A DNA stretch of 64,000 bases, taken from Albula goreensis. Taxonomy: Eukaryota; Chordata; Actinopteri; Albuliformes; Albulidae. The notes under the pieces are model-generated. The model worked only from the letters and a program-made list of their open reading frames with translations. It had not been told where the DNA came from and made no database searches. The stretch covers positions 25,347,488 through 25,411,487 of the forward strand of contig CM040763.1 in the NCBI GenBank assembly GCA_022829145.1. Reading direction: 5' to 3'. How positions within the stretch are numbered: position 1 is the first letter of the stretch; every line of letters starts with the position of its first letter. Shown one piece after another: positions 1 to 12,700 of the stretch. The translations under genes were made by a program, and so were the position numbers.

Positions 1-650
1 CACAGGTCACAGCACAGCCAGCATCCATCCATGCGGGGTCTCCATGGTAACAGATGTCCCAGGTTTCAGCATGGATAGTGGCCTCATGTTCTGATTGCAG
101 TACTGCTTTTGTCACTGTTACAGCTGCACATTTGTTTCAGCTTGAGCATAGAGCTGGAGACAGGCAGGTTACCCCGTAGGACTCATTCCATGAGCATTTC
201 AAGCAGGTGAGTCCTACTGCAGTGATTGGAGTGTTTCTTAGCATCATTTCACATTTGACCTGCATGAGTTTCATTGTCTTCATAGTGCGCTCAGCCATTA
301 ATTTGATTGTGGATTCTCAGGGCTTGAAAATGTCCACCTTATGCCCCACTCCCTGGCAAATTTACGTACCTCTGAGCTGGCAAATGGGACATGGTCATTC
401 ACCACCTCTTTGGGAATGCCATGTCTTGCAACTGTGTATTTCAGCTTTGCAATCACCATCTGAGCTGTCTTGTCCTTAATGCACTGGACCTTGGGATACT
501 TTGAGAGATAATCCACCATAAATACAAAATTCTTGCCTTGTATCTCAAAGATATCCACACTGACTTTGTACCATGGGAGTACTAGGTTCATGGGTTTGCA
601 TTGGTTCACGCTGGTTCTTCAATAAGTGCTGTTGATATTCAGCTCTCATT
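1..650 (-). mobile_element. Ty3/gypsy integrase fragment, degenerate
   Basis: A minus-strand reading frame (about 609 down to 298) reads as the catalytic core of a Ty3/gypsy integrase. It has VDIFEIQGKNF near its start, then VDYLSKYP and ARHGIPKEVVNDH. It ends in SSPENPQSN, the segment just before the third catalytic acid. A small indel near 300 shifts the frame. The next codons in another frame (AERTMKTMK) keep the acidic residue and continue toward position 1, so the element runs off the left edge. The usual glycine and proline around the second aspartate are altered (NDHVPF). No LTR is visible. This is a dead relic in opposite orientation to chs1. Confidence 0.8.
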
Positions 651-1020
651 ATCTTGGTGTTGATGACTTGGAGGTAGCTCTACTATTAGTTCAGAAAACA
701 TCCAAGGCCTGGGGGAAGGGGTGAAAATGTTGAAAAGGTCATCCAAGGCCATGGGATCGCAGGATTAAAGTGTGCCAAGCACACCACAGATTTGTGTTTT
801 TGCTGTAATCTGTGCTATTGGGAGGGGTCTGTAAGGACAGAATAAAAACCTTAATCACTTGACCTTGCCAAGTCCCTACCCCATGGCATGCCCATGGCTC
901 ATCCACCTCATTACACAGCCCCTCCAGAAATTTACAGACAGTTTTGGTGATTTTTTTTTTGTAAATTTCAGAAACGTATGATTTTCACCTATGAAAAATG
1001 TGCCCTTTGCTCCTGTTTCC
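651..1020. other. No gene recognised
   Basis: This stretch holds no recognisable coding sequence, only a short T run near 951-960. It separates the integrase fragment from the first minisatellite. Its left part may be more of the same retroelement, but no domain can be read. Confidence 0.4.
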
Positions 1021-1029
1021 AGGTGCCAG

Positions 1030-1325
1030 GTAACCAGGCACACGCTGTAATGTAATGTAAGGTAACCGGACTCACGCTATAATGTAATGTAATGTAAGGT
1101 AACCAGGCACACACTGTAATGTAATGTAAGGTAACCGGACTCACACTGTAATGTAATGTAATGTAATGTAATGTAAGGTAACCGGACTCACACTATAATG
1201 TAATGTAATGTAAGGTGACCGGGCACACACTGTAATGTAATGTAATATAAGGTAACCAGGCACACACTGTAGTTTAATATAGTTTAAGATAACAGGACTT
1301 GCACTGTAATGTAATGTAAGGCAGC
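1030..1325. repeat. TAATG-rich minisatellite, block 1
   Basis: Imperfect tandem units of roughly 40-60 bp consist of GTAATG pentamer runs followed by a segment like AAGGTAACCGGACTCACACT. Unit length varies because the number of TAATG pentamers changes. The same motif returns at 2,100-2,290 after an interruption of about 770 bp. Confidence 0.85.
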
Positions 1326-2099
1326 CTTTCTCAAACTTCTTTGTCCTGGGGCCCAGTCAGAGACAGACAGATTTATTTTTAGTTTGATTAGCCAATTCAT
1401 TCCTTTTCATTTTAAAGAATGTACATTGTACATGTACATGTTTTGTCTCTAAATGCGGGCGGAATTTCAATGATGTCATAGCCTTGTTGCTTAGTATGGT
1501 TTGGTTAATTACACAGACTGGCTTTTGGGGGAAGCTATCACTGTAAATGAAACAAAATTTAATTTTTGATGTGTCATACTTACGAGTAAATTGGCAATGT
1601 TTTTTGCCTCTGGTCCTTCGTTTACATTACCATTTTTACAACCAGTTTGCTGCTGGTTGTTTCCTAAAAAAAGGAATCTAAACTTGCTTGCTTGGAACAT
1701 GCCATGACTAAACTGTTGTAGCAATGTTTAAATAATGCACTCTCCTATATTTCGAAGTGTATGCACTCCTTGTAAGTCACTTTTGATAAAAGTGTCTGCA
1801 AAACGAATAGAAGTAAATGTAAACGACAGCTCAAGTGGCATGCAATTGAGTGAGTTCTGAAATGACTGGGAGAACAAAGGGAGCAAGATCTTGCAGGCAG
1901 GAATGCTAAACATTTTAGAATCTTGAATAAAAAGGTTACTGTTTTTGAAGCAAAGGTTCAGTCAAGGGGGCGGGGACTTGGTGAGTGACAGAAGCACCAA
2001 GCATAATTTGACTGGCACATTGGCAGGGCTCTGCAGACTGGCATGTTCCTCATCATGGACTGTCGCTGGTCTGGGGCCCATAGTCGCAGTAACGCTGAT
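1326..2099. other. Unassigned sequence between two minisatellite blocks
   Basis: This is AT-rich sequence without a recognised gene, flanked on both sides by the same TAATG minisatellite. It could be a transposon inserted into one array, or spacer between two arrays. I found no clear terminal inverted repeats. Confidence 0.35.
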
Positions 2100-2292
2100 G
2101 TAAGGCCACCGGACTCACACTGTAATGTAATGTAAGGTAAGGTAACTGGGCACACACTGTAATTTATTATAAGGTAACCTGACTCATATTGTAATGTAAG
2201 GTAAGGTAACCAGTCACACACTGAAATGTAATGTAAGGTAACCAAGCGCACACTGTAATGTAATGTAAGGTAACCTCACTCACACTGTAATT
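2100..2292. repeat. TAATG-rich minisatellite, block 2
   Basis: The same unit as at 1,030-1,325 (GTAATGTAAGGTAACC followed by a CACACTGTAAT segment), here in about four or five diverged copies. Short frames through it on either strand are low-complexity artefacts. Confidence 0.8.
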
Positions 2293-3249
2293 TTTTTCTG
2301 AGCTAATAATCACAGCTTTATTATTATTATTATTAACATATTATTAATAATAAAACTGTGATTATTAGTTCAGAAAAAATTGATACTTCCATCATGATTT
2401 ATTGATGCTTTTATAAAAAATAAATGAATAACAGCGCAGCAAAAGTTATTTTGACCCACCACAGTTTTGCACAAACTATTTGACTTGACTGAGCTACAGG
2501 CCCTCAAATGTGGTGCCACAAGCCGTTTTTGCATTTACAATAGTCATGATTAGCAACTTTGGTGGTCAATTAATAAAAATCTGTACTGTAGAATGAGCTG
2601 ATCTTGATGTTGCTGACAGCTGGGCACTCCCCCCTGTATGAGTCAGCTGGTGTTTTGCACAAACGATTTGATTTGTCTGAGCTAAAGGCCCTCAAATGTG
2701 GTGCTGCTAGCAGTTCTTCCCTAAACAATATGAATGGCAGAATTTTGATTGTCAATTAATAAAAAAATGTATGTACAATAAAAAATGAAAATATATGCAA
2801 TTTTTACATACATTTCATTCATTTTCGTTTAATCCAGAAACCTAACTATCTAGAGAGATAAACAAATGTAAAAAGGAAGAAATATCAGGTCAGAAAATAC
2901 AAGGAAAGGCAAGACTGTTCATCTGTGTCAGCCGATTCAGTGAGAGCAACACATTATTGTCCTACAGTAATCGCTTATGTATTTGCACACCATAATTTTA
3001 ATTTTTGACTCCTGGCAGCTGCACTCAAAATTACAACTCTGATTTAAAACAAGCAACTAACAACACTCAGAACTACAGCTCTCTTCTGTGAAACTTCACT
3101 GTTAACACCTGCTGTCCTTCCTGGCCTGGCCTTCAGCTCCAGTCCCGTAGGACCAAATTCTGGACTGTTTTTTGCTGTTATTCGGCACTTAATGGCCAAA
3201 TTAAACAAAGCTTTTGATTACAGTAAGTCCACCTTGCCTGCACATTAGG
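2293..3249. other. AT-rich intergenic sequence
   Basis: No gene is recognised. It contains TTATTA runs near 2,320-2,355 and two related segments around 2,460-2,570 and 2,640-2,760. These share a phrase beginning TTTTGCACAAAC and ending CCCTCAAATGTGGTGC, which indicates an old local duplication. Confidence 0.45.
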
Positions 3250-3480
3250 GTCTGAACTAGGGCTACCTGATATATCTTATTTTTAAAAATATCACAAATG
3301 AGCTCATCGCAATAAGCATAACACGATGCATTGTGATAATGTAATTACTTCAATTTGATAACTGTAAGGAAAAGTAGAGAGCACTGAATAGTGGTGTGCA
3401 CAGTTGGCTCTTGCTGCAGATGCATGCACATAGATGATGTCATGAACAAGACTAGCAGGGAGCAGTGAATCCAGTGTGAA
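3250..3480. mobile_element. hAT-type terminal fragment
   Basis: The segment begins with an AGGGCTACCTGATATAT-like end. It continues with alternating TATTGC/GCAATA-type sequence and then a stretch containing GAGAGCACTGAATAGTGG and TGGCTCTTG. A segment at about 44,310-44,520 has the same order of blocks (CAGGGCTGCATGATATATTG, then GAGAGCAGAGAATAGTCG, then TGGCTCTTG). I read both as ends of one hAT family. No transposase is present here. Confidence 0.55.
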
Positions 3481-4745
3481 GCAAAGAACCTCTACATGTG
3501 CCTGATGGCTTTGTTTTGGATCTGTTCCAACACTGTCCTGTGAATGAAAGCTATTTACACAGGGAGCACACCCTGGAAACACTGACATATTCACAGTTCA
3601 AAGGTTGTCTGGTTTATAGAGTAACTACCTCTGATCATGCTTCACTCCCATGATCTGAGAACTGCAATGCCAAGGGGAGAAACCCGGGGACAGTCTTAGA
3701 CTCAGAAAATCTTGTTTCCGTGTTCCGTGTTCCTTGTTAGAGATTATTGATTTGCTTGCTGAATTCTTAAGGGAATTCACCATTGATGAATTATGTCTTC
3801 AAAAGTGAGATAAAAAAGCAAAGTCCAGACTACTCTGTGCCTGGTCTTGCCTTCTTCATACACAAGGTTGCATGAGGTTAAAGAAAGAGTGTGTCTTTAC
3901 GTCAGGATTTCACCAGGTCACGGAGCAGCATTATGGGTAATGACAGGTCGTGGAGCAGCCTTATGGGTTGACTTTTGGGTTGTTGATGACTTTTGTTTAT
4001 GAATATTATACATGTTCCAAAGGGAAATTCTGAGGGGCTCAGGGCAGCAATTCCTCGGCAGTTATGTTGACTTCTCTTAAGTGAATGTTGATTTATTACA
4101 GTGTGCAAGGGAGAGACATCCTGAGAACATTCGGGCTGCCTGTGCCAAGAGAATCTCTAAAGAATCAAGGTATGTGGTGTGTTGATATACAGTACATGGT
4201 CATACATATCAAAGACTTGGGAAAGTTGGTTGCTGGCCTCAGCCCTAAATGGGAGCCACAAATGGGCCATTAACAGGGGTATGCTGTGGAGACAAGATAC
4301 CCTACACAAATGCAAATGTTTGGTTGATGGCTGGAGCTGGCTAGGCCAAAGGTGGAGGTGTCACAAAGTACAAATACAGAATAGAACACAGTTCTGTCAC
4401 CTACAGGAAGCCTTAAATAATATAATAATAAGCTGACACCAATTACCTCCATGCCAACCTTACTCCATATCCTACCCAACAGGAAAGAAAAATAAGAGAC
4501 ACATACCAATTCAAATGTAAAATTAAACCAAACAAAGAAAAGCTCCCAGAAGTAGAGAGGCTAGCTCAGCAGCATGCAATTGTAAAGTAGATCCTCCACA
4601 GAACGTGGCACTTTGAGGGAACTGTAGTTTTTCTTTAATGCAATACATTTCCTAGTAGCTGCTCCCAATGGCTGTGTGAGACAATTCCCTTTCAGTTCAG
4701 CTGCACTAAGCCTTGTGACCATAGTGACACTAGGGCCTGAATATA
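3481..4745. other. Unassigned sequence upstream of the traced exons
   Basis: No recognised coding sequence. Unseen 5' exons of chs1 could lie here. One exon-like segment (4,102-4,169) has plausible splice sites, but its phase does not join the first exon I can support. Confidence 0.35.
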
Positions 4746-4928
4746 TAAGGTTGCAGGGTCAGGGCTGTGGCTCAGGTAAGACAGGTAAGGGTACAGAGTC
4801 AGGGCTGTGGCAGAGGCAAGGCAGGTAAGGTTACAGGGTCAGGGCTGTGGCTCAGGTAAGGCAGGTAAGGGTACAGGGTCAGGGCTGTGGCTCAGGTAAG
4901 GTTACAGCATTAGGGCTGTGGCTCAATA
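4746..4928. repeat. Minisatellite, about 40-bp unit
   Basis: Four to five tandem copies of a unit of about 40 bp contain GGGTCAGGGCTGTGGCTCAG followed by GTAAGGCAGGTAAGG. The last copies are shortened and the array ends at CTCAATAAAG. Confidence 0.85.
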
Positions 4929-6170
4929 AAGCATTTCACTATTTGTAAAAGAAAAGACATGAATGAGCTCCAGAATCCTGCTCATTCAGGATATAACAAA
5001 GTATGGCAAAATGAGGCTCAAGCTACGTGGGATCCACCTCAGATTCTCTAGCTTCTTAAATACAAGATTCAAGCAAATTGTTTTGACAAGGACAAAATCC
5101 TATTTCACACATCACAAACATACAGAACAATTAATATGTTTATTTGGAAGCAATGGTCACTTACAGCAGCAATCTCACAGGTGTATTGCTATTTCCCCAG
5201 GTCTATGGAACAAGGAAGTCTTCCCTCTAAAATGTAACACATCACTGATGTGGGGAGGGGAGGTGGCCTTTGAGGTGTGAGGCCACACCCCACTCATATT
5301 ATATATATATATATTTACTTAGAATGTCAAAAAACAGATCCTTGAACTTGATCTTCAATGAAAATGGTTAAACGCAAAAGCAGGTAATTCACTTTCTTGT
5401 CAATTGCTTTGAAACTTTTTTGTTGTTTTCACATTTTTCAGTGAAGGAATACTACATTCTGGAACTATTGTTTGCAAAGATCCAAAACAATGAAATGGGA
5501 CAATAATTAGCTTCTTTAAATATTTTTGATGTTCAGATGATGGAAACAGATTATGTTGGAGAGAATGAGACATGTTTTTTGTTCTTTTAGTAGGTTTTTA
5601 AATGTATTCTTGTTGGTGATCTTTATGGACGTTTGATTCTAGTATAGTACATTTAATACTTACACTATTTATCTTTTCATTCTCCTTATGAAAAGACATT
5701 TATTCATGGGAGAAACAGATTAAATAATATTTTAAACGTTTGCATGAATGAAGATACTTTTAGTGCATACATTTAGACACCAAGTCCTGTACAATATTTA
5801 TGGGTAAATAACTTTAAAAGGAAAAATGTGAAAATAAAATGCCTACTTGATAAATTTGCCATTACAGTGGACTGCTAATAAGTCTGGGTAGTCATCAGAC
5901 ACTCCTGGGTCTCATATTACATTCTATCAGTTTATACAGCTGAATATTTATGACAGCAAATCTGACAAACTACCTTGCTTAAGGGTACAAATACAGGGTC
6001 TTAACAGGGAATCAAGCGTGCAATCTCTAAGCTATGACGCCATCTCACTATGCATTATATGATGCTGCTATGCACATCTAAAATCATTGGTCTATACACG
6101 AGTAAGGCACCTCAGTAAAAATCAGCTGTGCAAATCACTGAAACTCCAGAATGTCCCTCATGCTGGATGT
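4929..6170. other. AT-rich sequence without a recognised gene
   Basis: A plus-strand frame of 105 codons at 4,963-5,280 has no recognisable domain and no supporting context. The remainder is AT-rich with a short (TA)n run near 5,298. If chs1 has further 5' exons they may lie here, but none can be identified. Confidence 0.35.
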
Positions 6171-6373
6171 GTGTGCATGTGTGTGTTTGCGTAAATCAAT
6201 GGCATACTATAGATTGTTCTCCACACTAGATCTGTGGGAGTGTGTGCGTGCATGTGTGAGCGTGAGTTTGTGTAAATCAGTGTCATACTCCAGAACTTCC
6301 CTCACACTGGATATGTGAGTGCGAGTGTGAGTGTGTAAGTCAGTGGCATATGACACAACTTCCCTCATGCTGG

Positions 6374-6466
<93 letters not shown>

Positions 6467-6555
6467 TGTGTAAGTGCATGTGTGTGTATGTGCACGTGTG
6501 TTTGGGTAAATCAGTGACATAGTATAGTATGTACCTCACGCTGGATGTGTGTGTG
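6160..6555. repeat. (TG)n microsatellite inside a degenerate 80-100 bp repeat
   Basis: A nearly pure (GT)n tract of about 90 bp spans 6,376-6,463. Around it, diverged copies of a longer unit recur: CTGGATGTGTGTG, then a TG-rich stretch, then GTAAATCAGTGGCATA and CTTCCCTCA. The array ends about 10 bp before the first traced chs1 exon. Frames across it encode only Thr-His runs. Confidence 0.9.
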
Positions 6556-6564
6556 ATGGAGCAG

Positions 6565-6700
6565 GAGATCCTGGGACGCCTTCAGGGAGATTCCAGTTGT
6601 TCAGGATGGAGAAAAGCCCAGAAAACGTGTCAAATGCACACAGTGGCTGTCCTTCACCATTGTTGGCTTGCTTGTGTTTACTCTGGCCTTTTTCAGTAAG
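6565..6700 (+). CDS. chs1: chs1 traced exon 1: first transmembrane segment
   Basis: It encodes WDAFREIPVVQDGEKPRK, a basic stretch, then a hydrophobic helix ending in AFFSK at a GTAAAA donor (phase 0). The acceptor is uncertain because AG occurs at 6,561, 6,564 and 6,567. All three give the same entry phase, needing two bases from an upstream exon. The ATG at 6,556 is out of frame, so translation must start further upstream. Confidence 0.85.
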
Positions 6701-9700
6701 GTAAAACTCACATTTTTTTCATACACTTACTCATTAACCACATTTGATCCATTTTTATTTGTACGTTTTCTCCTGAATTGGGATACAGTTACATTTGTAA
6801 GGCATGTAACTGTAGCATTCTTTGTGAGAGGTGTGAGTGTAGCTGGTTGTTGTAGCTGGGTGGTGTGAGTGTAGCTGGATGGTGTAGCTAGGTGGTGTGA
6901 GTTAGCTGGGTGGTGTGTAGGGCTGTGACAATAAACGCATTACCGCAATAACACAGTTATGTGATGCCTACCGTGGTATTGAGCTCATTGCCGTCATCAC
7001 ATTTTTTTTTTGGTAATGCCCATACAGTTGATGCTAGCCGGCTGACATTCTTCAATTCAACAACGGCCACAAATCGAGTTCCTAAGCCAAATATAAAGTC
7101 GCCAATTTGCAGACATTATGGCTTCGAGCCAGACAACAAGGGACATCAGTAATAATAATAATAACAATAATAGTAATAATAATAAGAAGAAGAAGAAGAA
7201 TGATTTATTCTTCTTCTTCTTCTTATTGTTATTATTATAGCTGTAATTTTGCCTAAAGCTTATCATTTGATGTCTAAAGATAAAGGAGATTGTTTTATTA
7301 CTTATCCATGTTCATTTAGTATCTGCATGCATTGCTGACCTTTTGTTTAGTTTATAAAGAGATCTTTTTTTTTTTGGGGGGCAAACCGTGGTCATGAGTT
7401 GCTTTTTCATTGCGGTAAGAAAAAATCCAAACCATCACAGCCCTAGTGGTGTGAGTTTAGCTGTGTGGTGTAGCTGGGTTGTGTGAGTGTAGCTGGGTGG
7501 TGTAGCTTGGTTGTGTGAGTGTAGCTGGGTGGTGTGGCTGGGTGGTAAGAGTGTAGCTGGCTGGTGTAGCTTGATTGTGAGAGTGTAGCTGGGTGGTGTG
7601 TGTGTAGTTGGGTGATAAGAGTGTAGCTGGATGGTGTAGCTGGGTGGTAAGAGTGCAGCTACGTGGTGTAGCTGGGTGGTAAGGGTGCAGCTAGGTGGTG
7701 TAGCTGGGTGGTAAGAGTGTAGCTGGATGGTGTAGCTGGGTGGTGCGAGTGTAGCTAGGTAGTAAGAGTGCAGCTGGGTGGTAAGAGTGTAGCTGGATGG
7801 TGTAGCTGGGTGGTAAGACTGTAGCTGGGTGTAACAGTGTAGCTGGGTGATGGTAAAGCACATATGTCCCCTGAAGCAGGGGCTCCTGTGTTTCAAGAAA
7901 GGATTAGAGACCAAAAACTCTGAACCTCTCTGTTCATCAGAATATTAGCTGCACTTATTGATATGACTGTATACATGGCAGCAGTGATGCAAAATGCATT
8001 AAAAATGAATGATCTTCCATCAAATAAATTCCCTTATCATGCATCGAACAATGCCTAATGCATGATCTTATGTCAAATGTTAATATACTGTCTTGCAACC
8101 CCAAAACATTTTTGCTATGAGCCCAGAAATAAGTTACTGTAATGACCTCAACAAGAGGTGACTGCGTTGTTGTTTTTGTTGTCTGCAGTCGTCCCTGCTT
8201 CTCCTGATAACACTTGTGAGGGAAAGTTCCAGCACTGTGTGCTCCAGGCCTCATACAGTGCTGTGGCTGGGGGTCACTCTGATTTCTCCCAGCATTCTGC
8301 TGCTCCTGAAAAGCCTGTGGAAGTTCATGTTTAAGGGCTCCCAAAAACCCTCATGGAGAACAACACTGTGGGTGAGTCTGACACTCCATACAATAATAAT
8401 ATCATTATATGAATGTAATAATATAAAGTAAATGGAAATATAATAGTACAATCATATCATACTGTGAATGTAATTATATTATAATGTGAACATAATAACA
8501 TAATTACATGATGACCATGAGTCTGAATATGCAAATGCATTAACTAATCACATTATTATAAATGTCTGCTGGTTTTGTGTCAGTATGTAAGTTTTTAACA
8601 GCTAGCTGAACCTATTTTGTCAAAAGTTATGGAGTGAAATTATTATTAAGTACAAAAACAGATCAGCCATTGTCTTGTCATGCTCTTGGGCTCCCAGGTG
8701 CTGTGTGTGGAGACAGTGGTGGGACTGGGGGCTGCAGTTCTCCCACTGGTGGTCATGCCTCACTTTGACATCGTGAGCAACGTGCTGGTGCTTAATGGTG
8801 TTGGCTTCCCATCAGCAGTGCTCCAGGTGGCAGCTCAATGTCTGTCACGGGAGCGGAGGAGGGTCATGATCCCTCCCCTCATTGGTGTCCTGCTCATTGT
8901 TGCTGCCTATGTCCTCTTCACTCTGTCTTACATGCAAGACTACAGAGATGGAGGGAGCAGTCAAACAATGATTGTGTGGATTGGTATGACCACTGTAGGG
9001 ACATTCTGCATTTCTCTAAGCTGGTGGGAAAACTACAGCACCCTTTTCAACGTGACCTTCCTCAACAACATTACCAAAGATATCTCCAGGTCCAGGAACA
9101 TCATTTGCATGCTCTCCAGTGTGGTCAGGGTCCTGGTCACTTTGGCGGTGGTGGGGGCCTACGTCCCGCTGGCTGGTCTGGACTGGTCATTGCTGCAGTC
9201 TGTCCCAGAACCAAACAAACACGTAGCCCTGGGCTTGGCTGCAATCCAGGTGGCCTGCTCTACGCTTCTGCAGTGGTTAACTGTGGTGGCCTGCAAAATG
9301 CATGCCCACAGACAGAGCTTCTTCATCCCCATACACCTGAGCTCTCTGGCTGTGTTGGCGGCCTTCCTGATCAGCATCCTGGTCCCGCTGCAGCCTGGGA
9401 TGGACAACAGCACCTCACCTTGTCCCCACCCAGGAGTGAGTCCAGCACCCAGTGTGTTTGAGCAGCTCCTGAGTGATGCCAGGCTGACCCTGTGTGCCCG
9501 TCCTATAGTAAGGGACCTGGACACAGCAGGTCTGCTCCTGATCAGCGGCTCGCTGTTCTGCTGGTGGCTGGGCCTGGCTCTGGGCACCATTTACATCTGG
9601 TTCCTGGAGATCCAACGCATCGAGCGGACACAGGACCTGTTCCTACGCCGCCTGTATGAGACGGTGTTCCTGGAACAGGCTATGCTGCTCAACACGCGCT

Positions 9701-12700
9701 TCACGCTGGGCAGGAAGGGCAAGAACTCACGGTAAGATGCTGTCCATCATATCTAGACATGCAGACTGCTGCCTATTTTGCAGCCTTATCAGGAGACTCA
9801 TGGCTGGTTCTCTCTATAGGAACCGGGATGCCGTGACTGTGTACCTGTGTGCTACCATGTGGCATGAGAGTTATGATGAGATGATGAAGATTATCATATC
9901 GATGTTCAGGTAAAACACTGCAGAGCATTACAGCACAGAATTTTACATTCACATTTTTTAGCAGACACTTTTAATCCACAGCATCTTACAGGGAGTGCAT
10001 AAGTATGGCAACAAGTGCAACAGCATCAAATCTGTAAGCTGCTAAGCACCACATGTAGTACTGTAACAAATAATAAGACGTAGTTCATAGTAAGTACTGT
10101 AATAAGTGTCTGATGTTTTAGAATAATTAGGACAGAGGGAGTAGGGAAGAGGAGAAAGGTGTTTCAGGAGGTAGTTAGGTGCAGTCTATAGAGGTATATT
10201 TCCAGTCTCTCAAGAGTGTTCTGTGAAACACAGGTGACACTAAGGTTGCCCTTGTTTCCTTTTCTAGGTTGGACAAATACAGGCCACTGACCAAGTCCTG
10301 CAATGATGTGATCTTTGAGTCCCACATTTACTTTGATGATGCTTTCATCCAAGCGGGGGGCAGCAGTGAGCAGCGTGTGAATGAATATGCGGAGACTCTG
10401 GTAGAAGTGATCACAGAAGTCTACACGTATGTCCCATGTTTTCGCCACTTATGTCTGTGTGATTGGAACAGGTCTGCTGCACAGATCAGACCTAAGCAAC
10501 GATGTCTGCACACTGCAACAAGGAGTTCCTCAGTCACCAGGACATTATTGTACATGTGATGGCAGTTGTTTATATAGCTATTTACAGAGCTACAGATTTC
10601 CTTTCAAACTAAAAGGCCACAGTGTAAATGGCTGTATATAAGTTATTTATCCAGGCTGTGCAGATGTATTAAAATAGCAAAGCATTTTGTCAGCATTAGC
10701 TTAATTCCAGTTAGCTAAGGGACTAGATACATTCTGCAGTTGTACACATAGAGAACTGTAATTCTTTTTTGAAGTAATACGTTTGCAATTCACAAAATAC
10801 AAGCAACAGTCAAGGTTCCAACAGAACAGCAGCATTAGTGCCACAGATCAGAGCAGCAGCAAAAGCGCCACAGATCAGAGCGGCAGCAGCAGGTTCACAG
10901 CCCAGAACACCAGCAGCATTAGTGCCACAGATCAGAGCAGCAGCGCTACAGATCGGAGCAGCAGCAGTACCAGAAATCAGAGCAGCAGCAGCGCAGTGAG
11001 ATCACCACCATGGATCAGAGCGGCAGCAGTGCCACAAATCAGAGCAGCAGCAGCAGTGCTAGAGATCAGAGCAGCAGTGGCAGAAGCAGCAGCACCATAA
11101 ATCAGAGCAGCAGTAGTAGCAGCAGTGTAGCTGTGCCACAGATCAAGCAATAGAATGTGTCAAATCTCACAGCCAGTTATAACAGAAAATTTGACAGCAA
11201 TATTTCAATCTTCAAGAGAACAATCCATTTCTGATATGAACGTTGTTCTGTTGGATCTAGGCCTGGTGTTAAAAGAAAGTCGGTGACAGATGTGTTTTTT
11301 ATAGCAGTTATTTCAGTTGTGATGAGTCCCCTGCATGTTGTCACTTAGTAATTGATTTCACCTAGTGGCCTGCTATTTAAGGAACTTGTGAAACTGGCAC
11401 ACACTTCCACTTATCAGAGATAAAACTATGACAGAGTAGTACAGTTCTCCCCAGGACTCAAGTCCCCAATCTAAGATATGAACACTCAGTGGTCTGCTTA
11501 CACCTAGTGGCCTGTCTGGCTGCAGTAGTACAGTCTACAGCCTTGGCTTACACCCTCATGGTCTGCCATGGTGTCTGACCGCTCCTACTACCTAAAGGGA
11601 CTTGTTGCAACCTAGGCTTACATCCAGTGGCTTGCTATGGTGTCTGGCTGCCTACAGCCTTGGCTTACATCCATCTGCCTACTGTGGTGTCTGGCTACAC
11701 TCAGAGGTGTCTAGGCCTAGATCAGCTAGAGTTGAGATCCTAGGGAGCATACCCAGCTCGTCTTATGACAACTGTTACAAGCAGAACAGGATAGGCTGCG
11801 GAACCTGGGGCCCTGTATCCGGGACAAACCTCTGGAATGCCTCTGTACCTCAGCTGCCACACTGGAAGCACCTTGTTCACACACCTAGATGAAATAGAAT
11901 GAATAGGAAGCATAATTGTGAATAGAAAATGGAACAATGTTTATTGCAGTGCACAAGATTTGTCACCATCATACCATCAAGATATTGCATGCAGAGATAT
12001 CAACAAGACAAGACAAGGATAAACAGCAAAGTATGCACCCCCCATTATTCCGGAAAGGACTATGGCCGCCAGGAGCTTGTTAAGCAATGCTCCCCGAATG
12101 TATCACTAAGCTTCCCTTAAATGCCATCCTGAACAACCCCCTCCACTCCCCAATGTCCTTCAGACATCCAATAGGATTCTGCCAGGCACACTCTACAACC
12201 CTTTTCCTTAGCTTGCCATGAGACCACCCCTACAGGCACAAAAGTAATTGAGAGACAATTACTCCTGCATCTTTCCTAGCTGTATGGACCGAGTCCCTGC
12301 AGGGGTGCTCTCAGGGCTATACACACTTATTTACATACCTGGGTACAATTTAATACATTCCAATAACCATCAGTGACATTTGATTCCAACCCTGCAGCCG
12401 TCTTATCCACATGCCCCCCTCAGTCTTTCCCAGTGTTTATGGTGTCTATTGCATTGAAGTGGCTGCTGGAATTTAAGATGCTACTGTAAAGTCCTCTTTG
12501 GTGGACACTTGACACCCTAAGGCTGCCATTGTCCCTCTCCGTCAGTGTGTCCAGTTGGACTTTATGGGCCCTAATGGATAACCCTTCTTTAATCATGCTG
12601 GGGTTGCCTAGTGTCCAGGTTCCTGCCCAGGCTTGCACGCATGGGAATGAAATTTGTCCTTACACTAGGGAGCATACCCAGCTTGTCTTGTGACAAATGT

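Larger units (their letters stand above)
6830..7855. repeat. GTAGCTGGGTGGT minisatellite, split by a hAT element
   Basis: Roughly 15-bp units such as GTGTAGCTGGGTGGT occur at 6,830-6,917 and again at 7,446-7,855, with variants ending GGTAAGA. The interruption is the non-autonomous hAT element at 6,918-7,445. The array lies in the intron between chs1 exons 1 and 2. The long minus-strand frame across it is repeat-derived. Confidence 0.9.

Noticed and set aside
4102-4169. Exon-like segment (TTATTACAG acceptor, GTATGT donor, open frame) as first chs1 exon
   Set aside because: It leaves in phase 1 and cannot join the 6,565 exon, which needs phase 2. The residues are not recognisable as chitin synthase.
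6207-6539. Minus-strand 110-codon frame rich in Thr-His
   Set aside because: It is a translation of the (TG)n microsatellite and its flanking repeat.
6556-6558. ATG just before traced exon 1 as the chs1 start codon
   Set aside because: It is out of frame with WDAFREIP, so it cannot initiate this protein.
7435-7914. Minus-strand 159-codon frame
   Set aside because: It reads through the 15-bp minisatellite and gives a monotonous Thr/Gln/Leu/His protein.
8838-9615. Other frames overlapping chs1 exon 3 (207, 143 and 66 codons)
   Set aside because: These are shadows of the exon with no domain, while the chs1 frame matches a known family.
10783-11100. Ser-rich protein frame
   Set aside because: It is a tandem repeat in an intron with no splice evidence.
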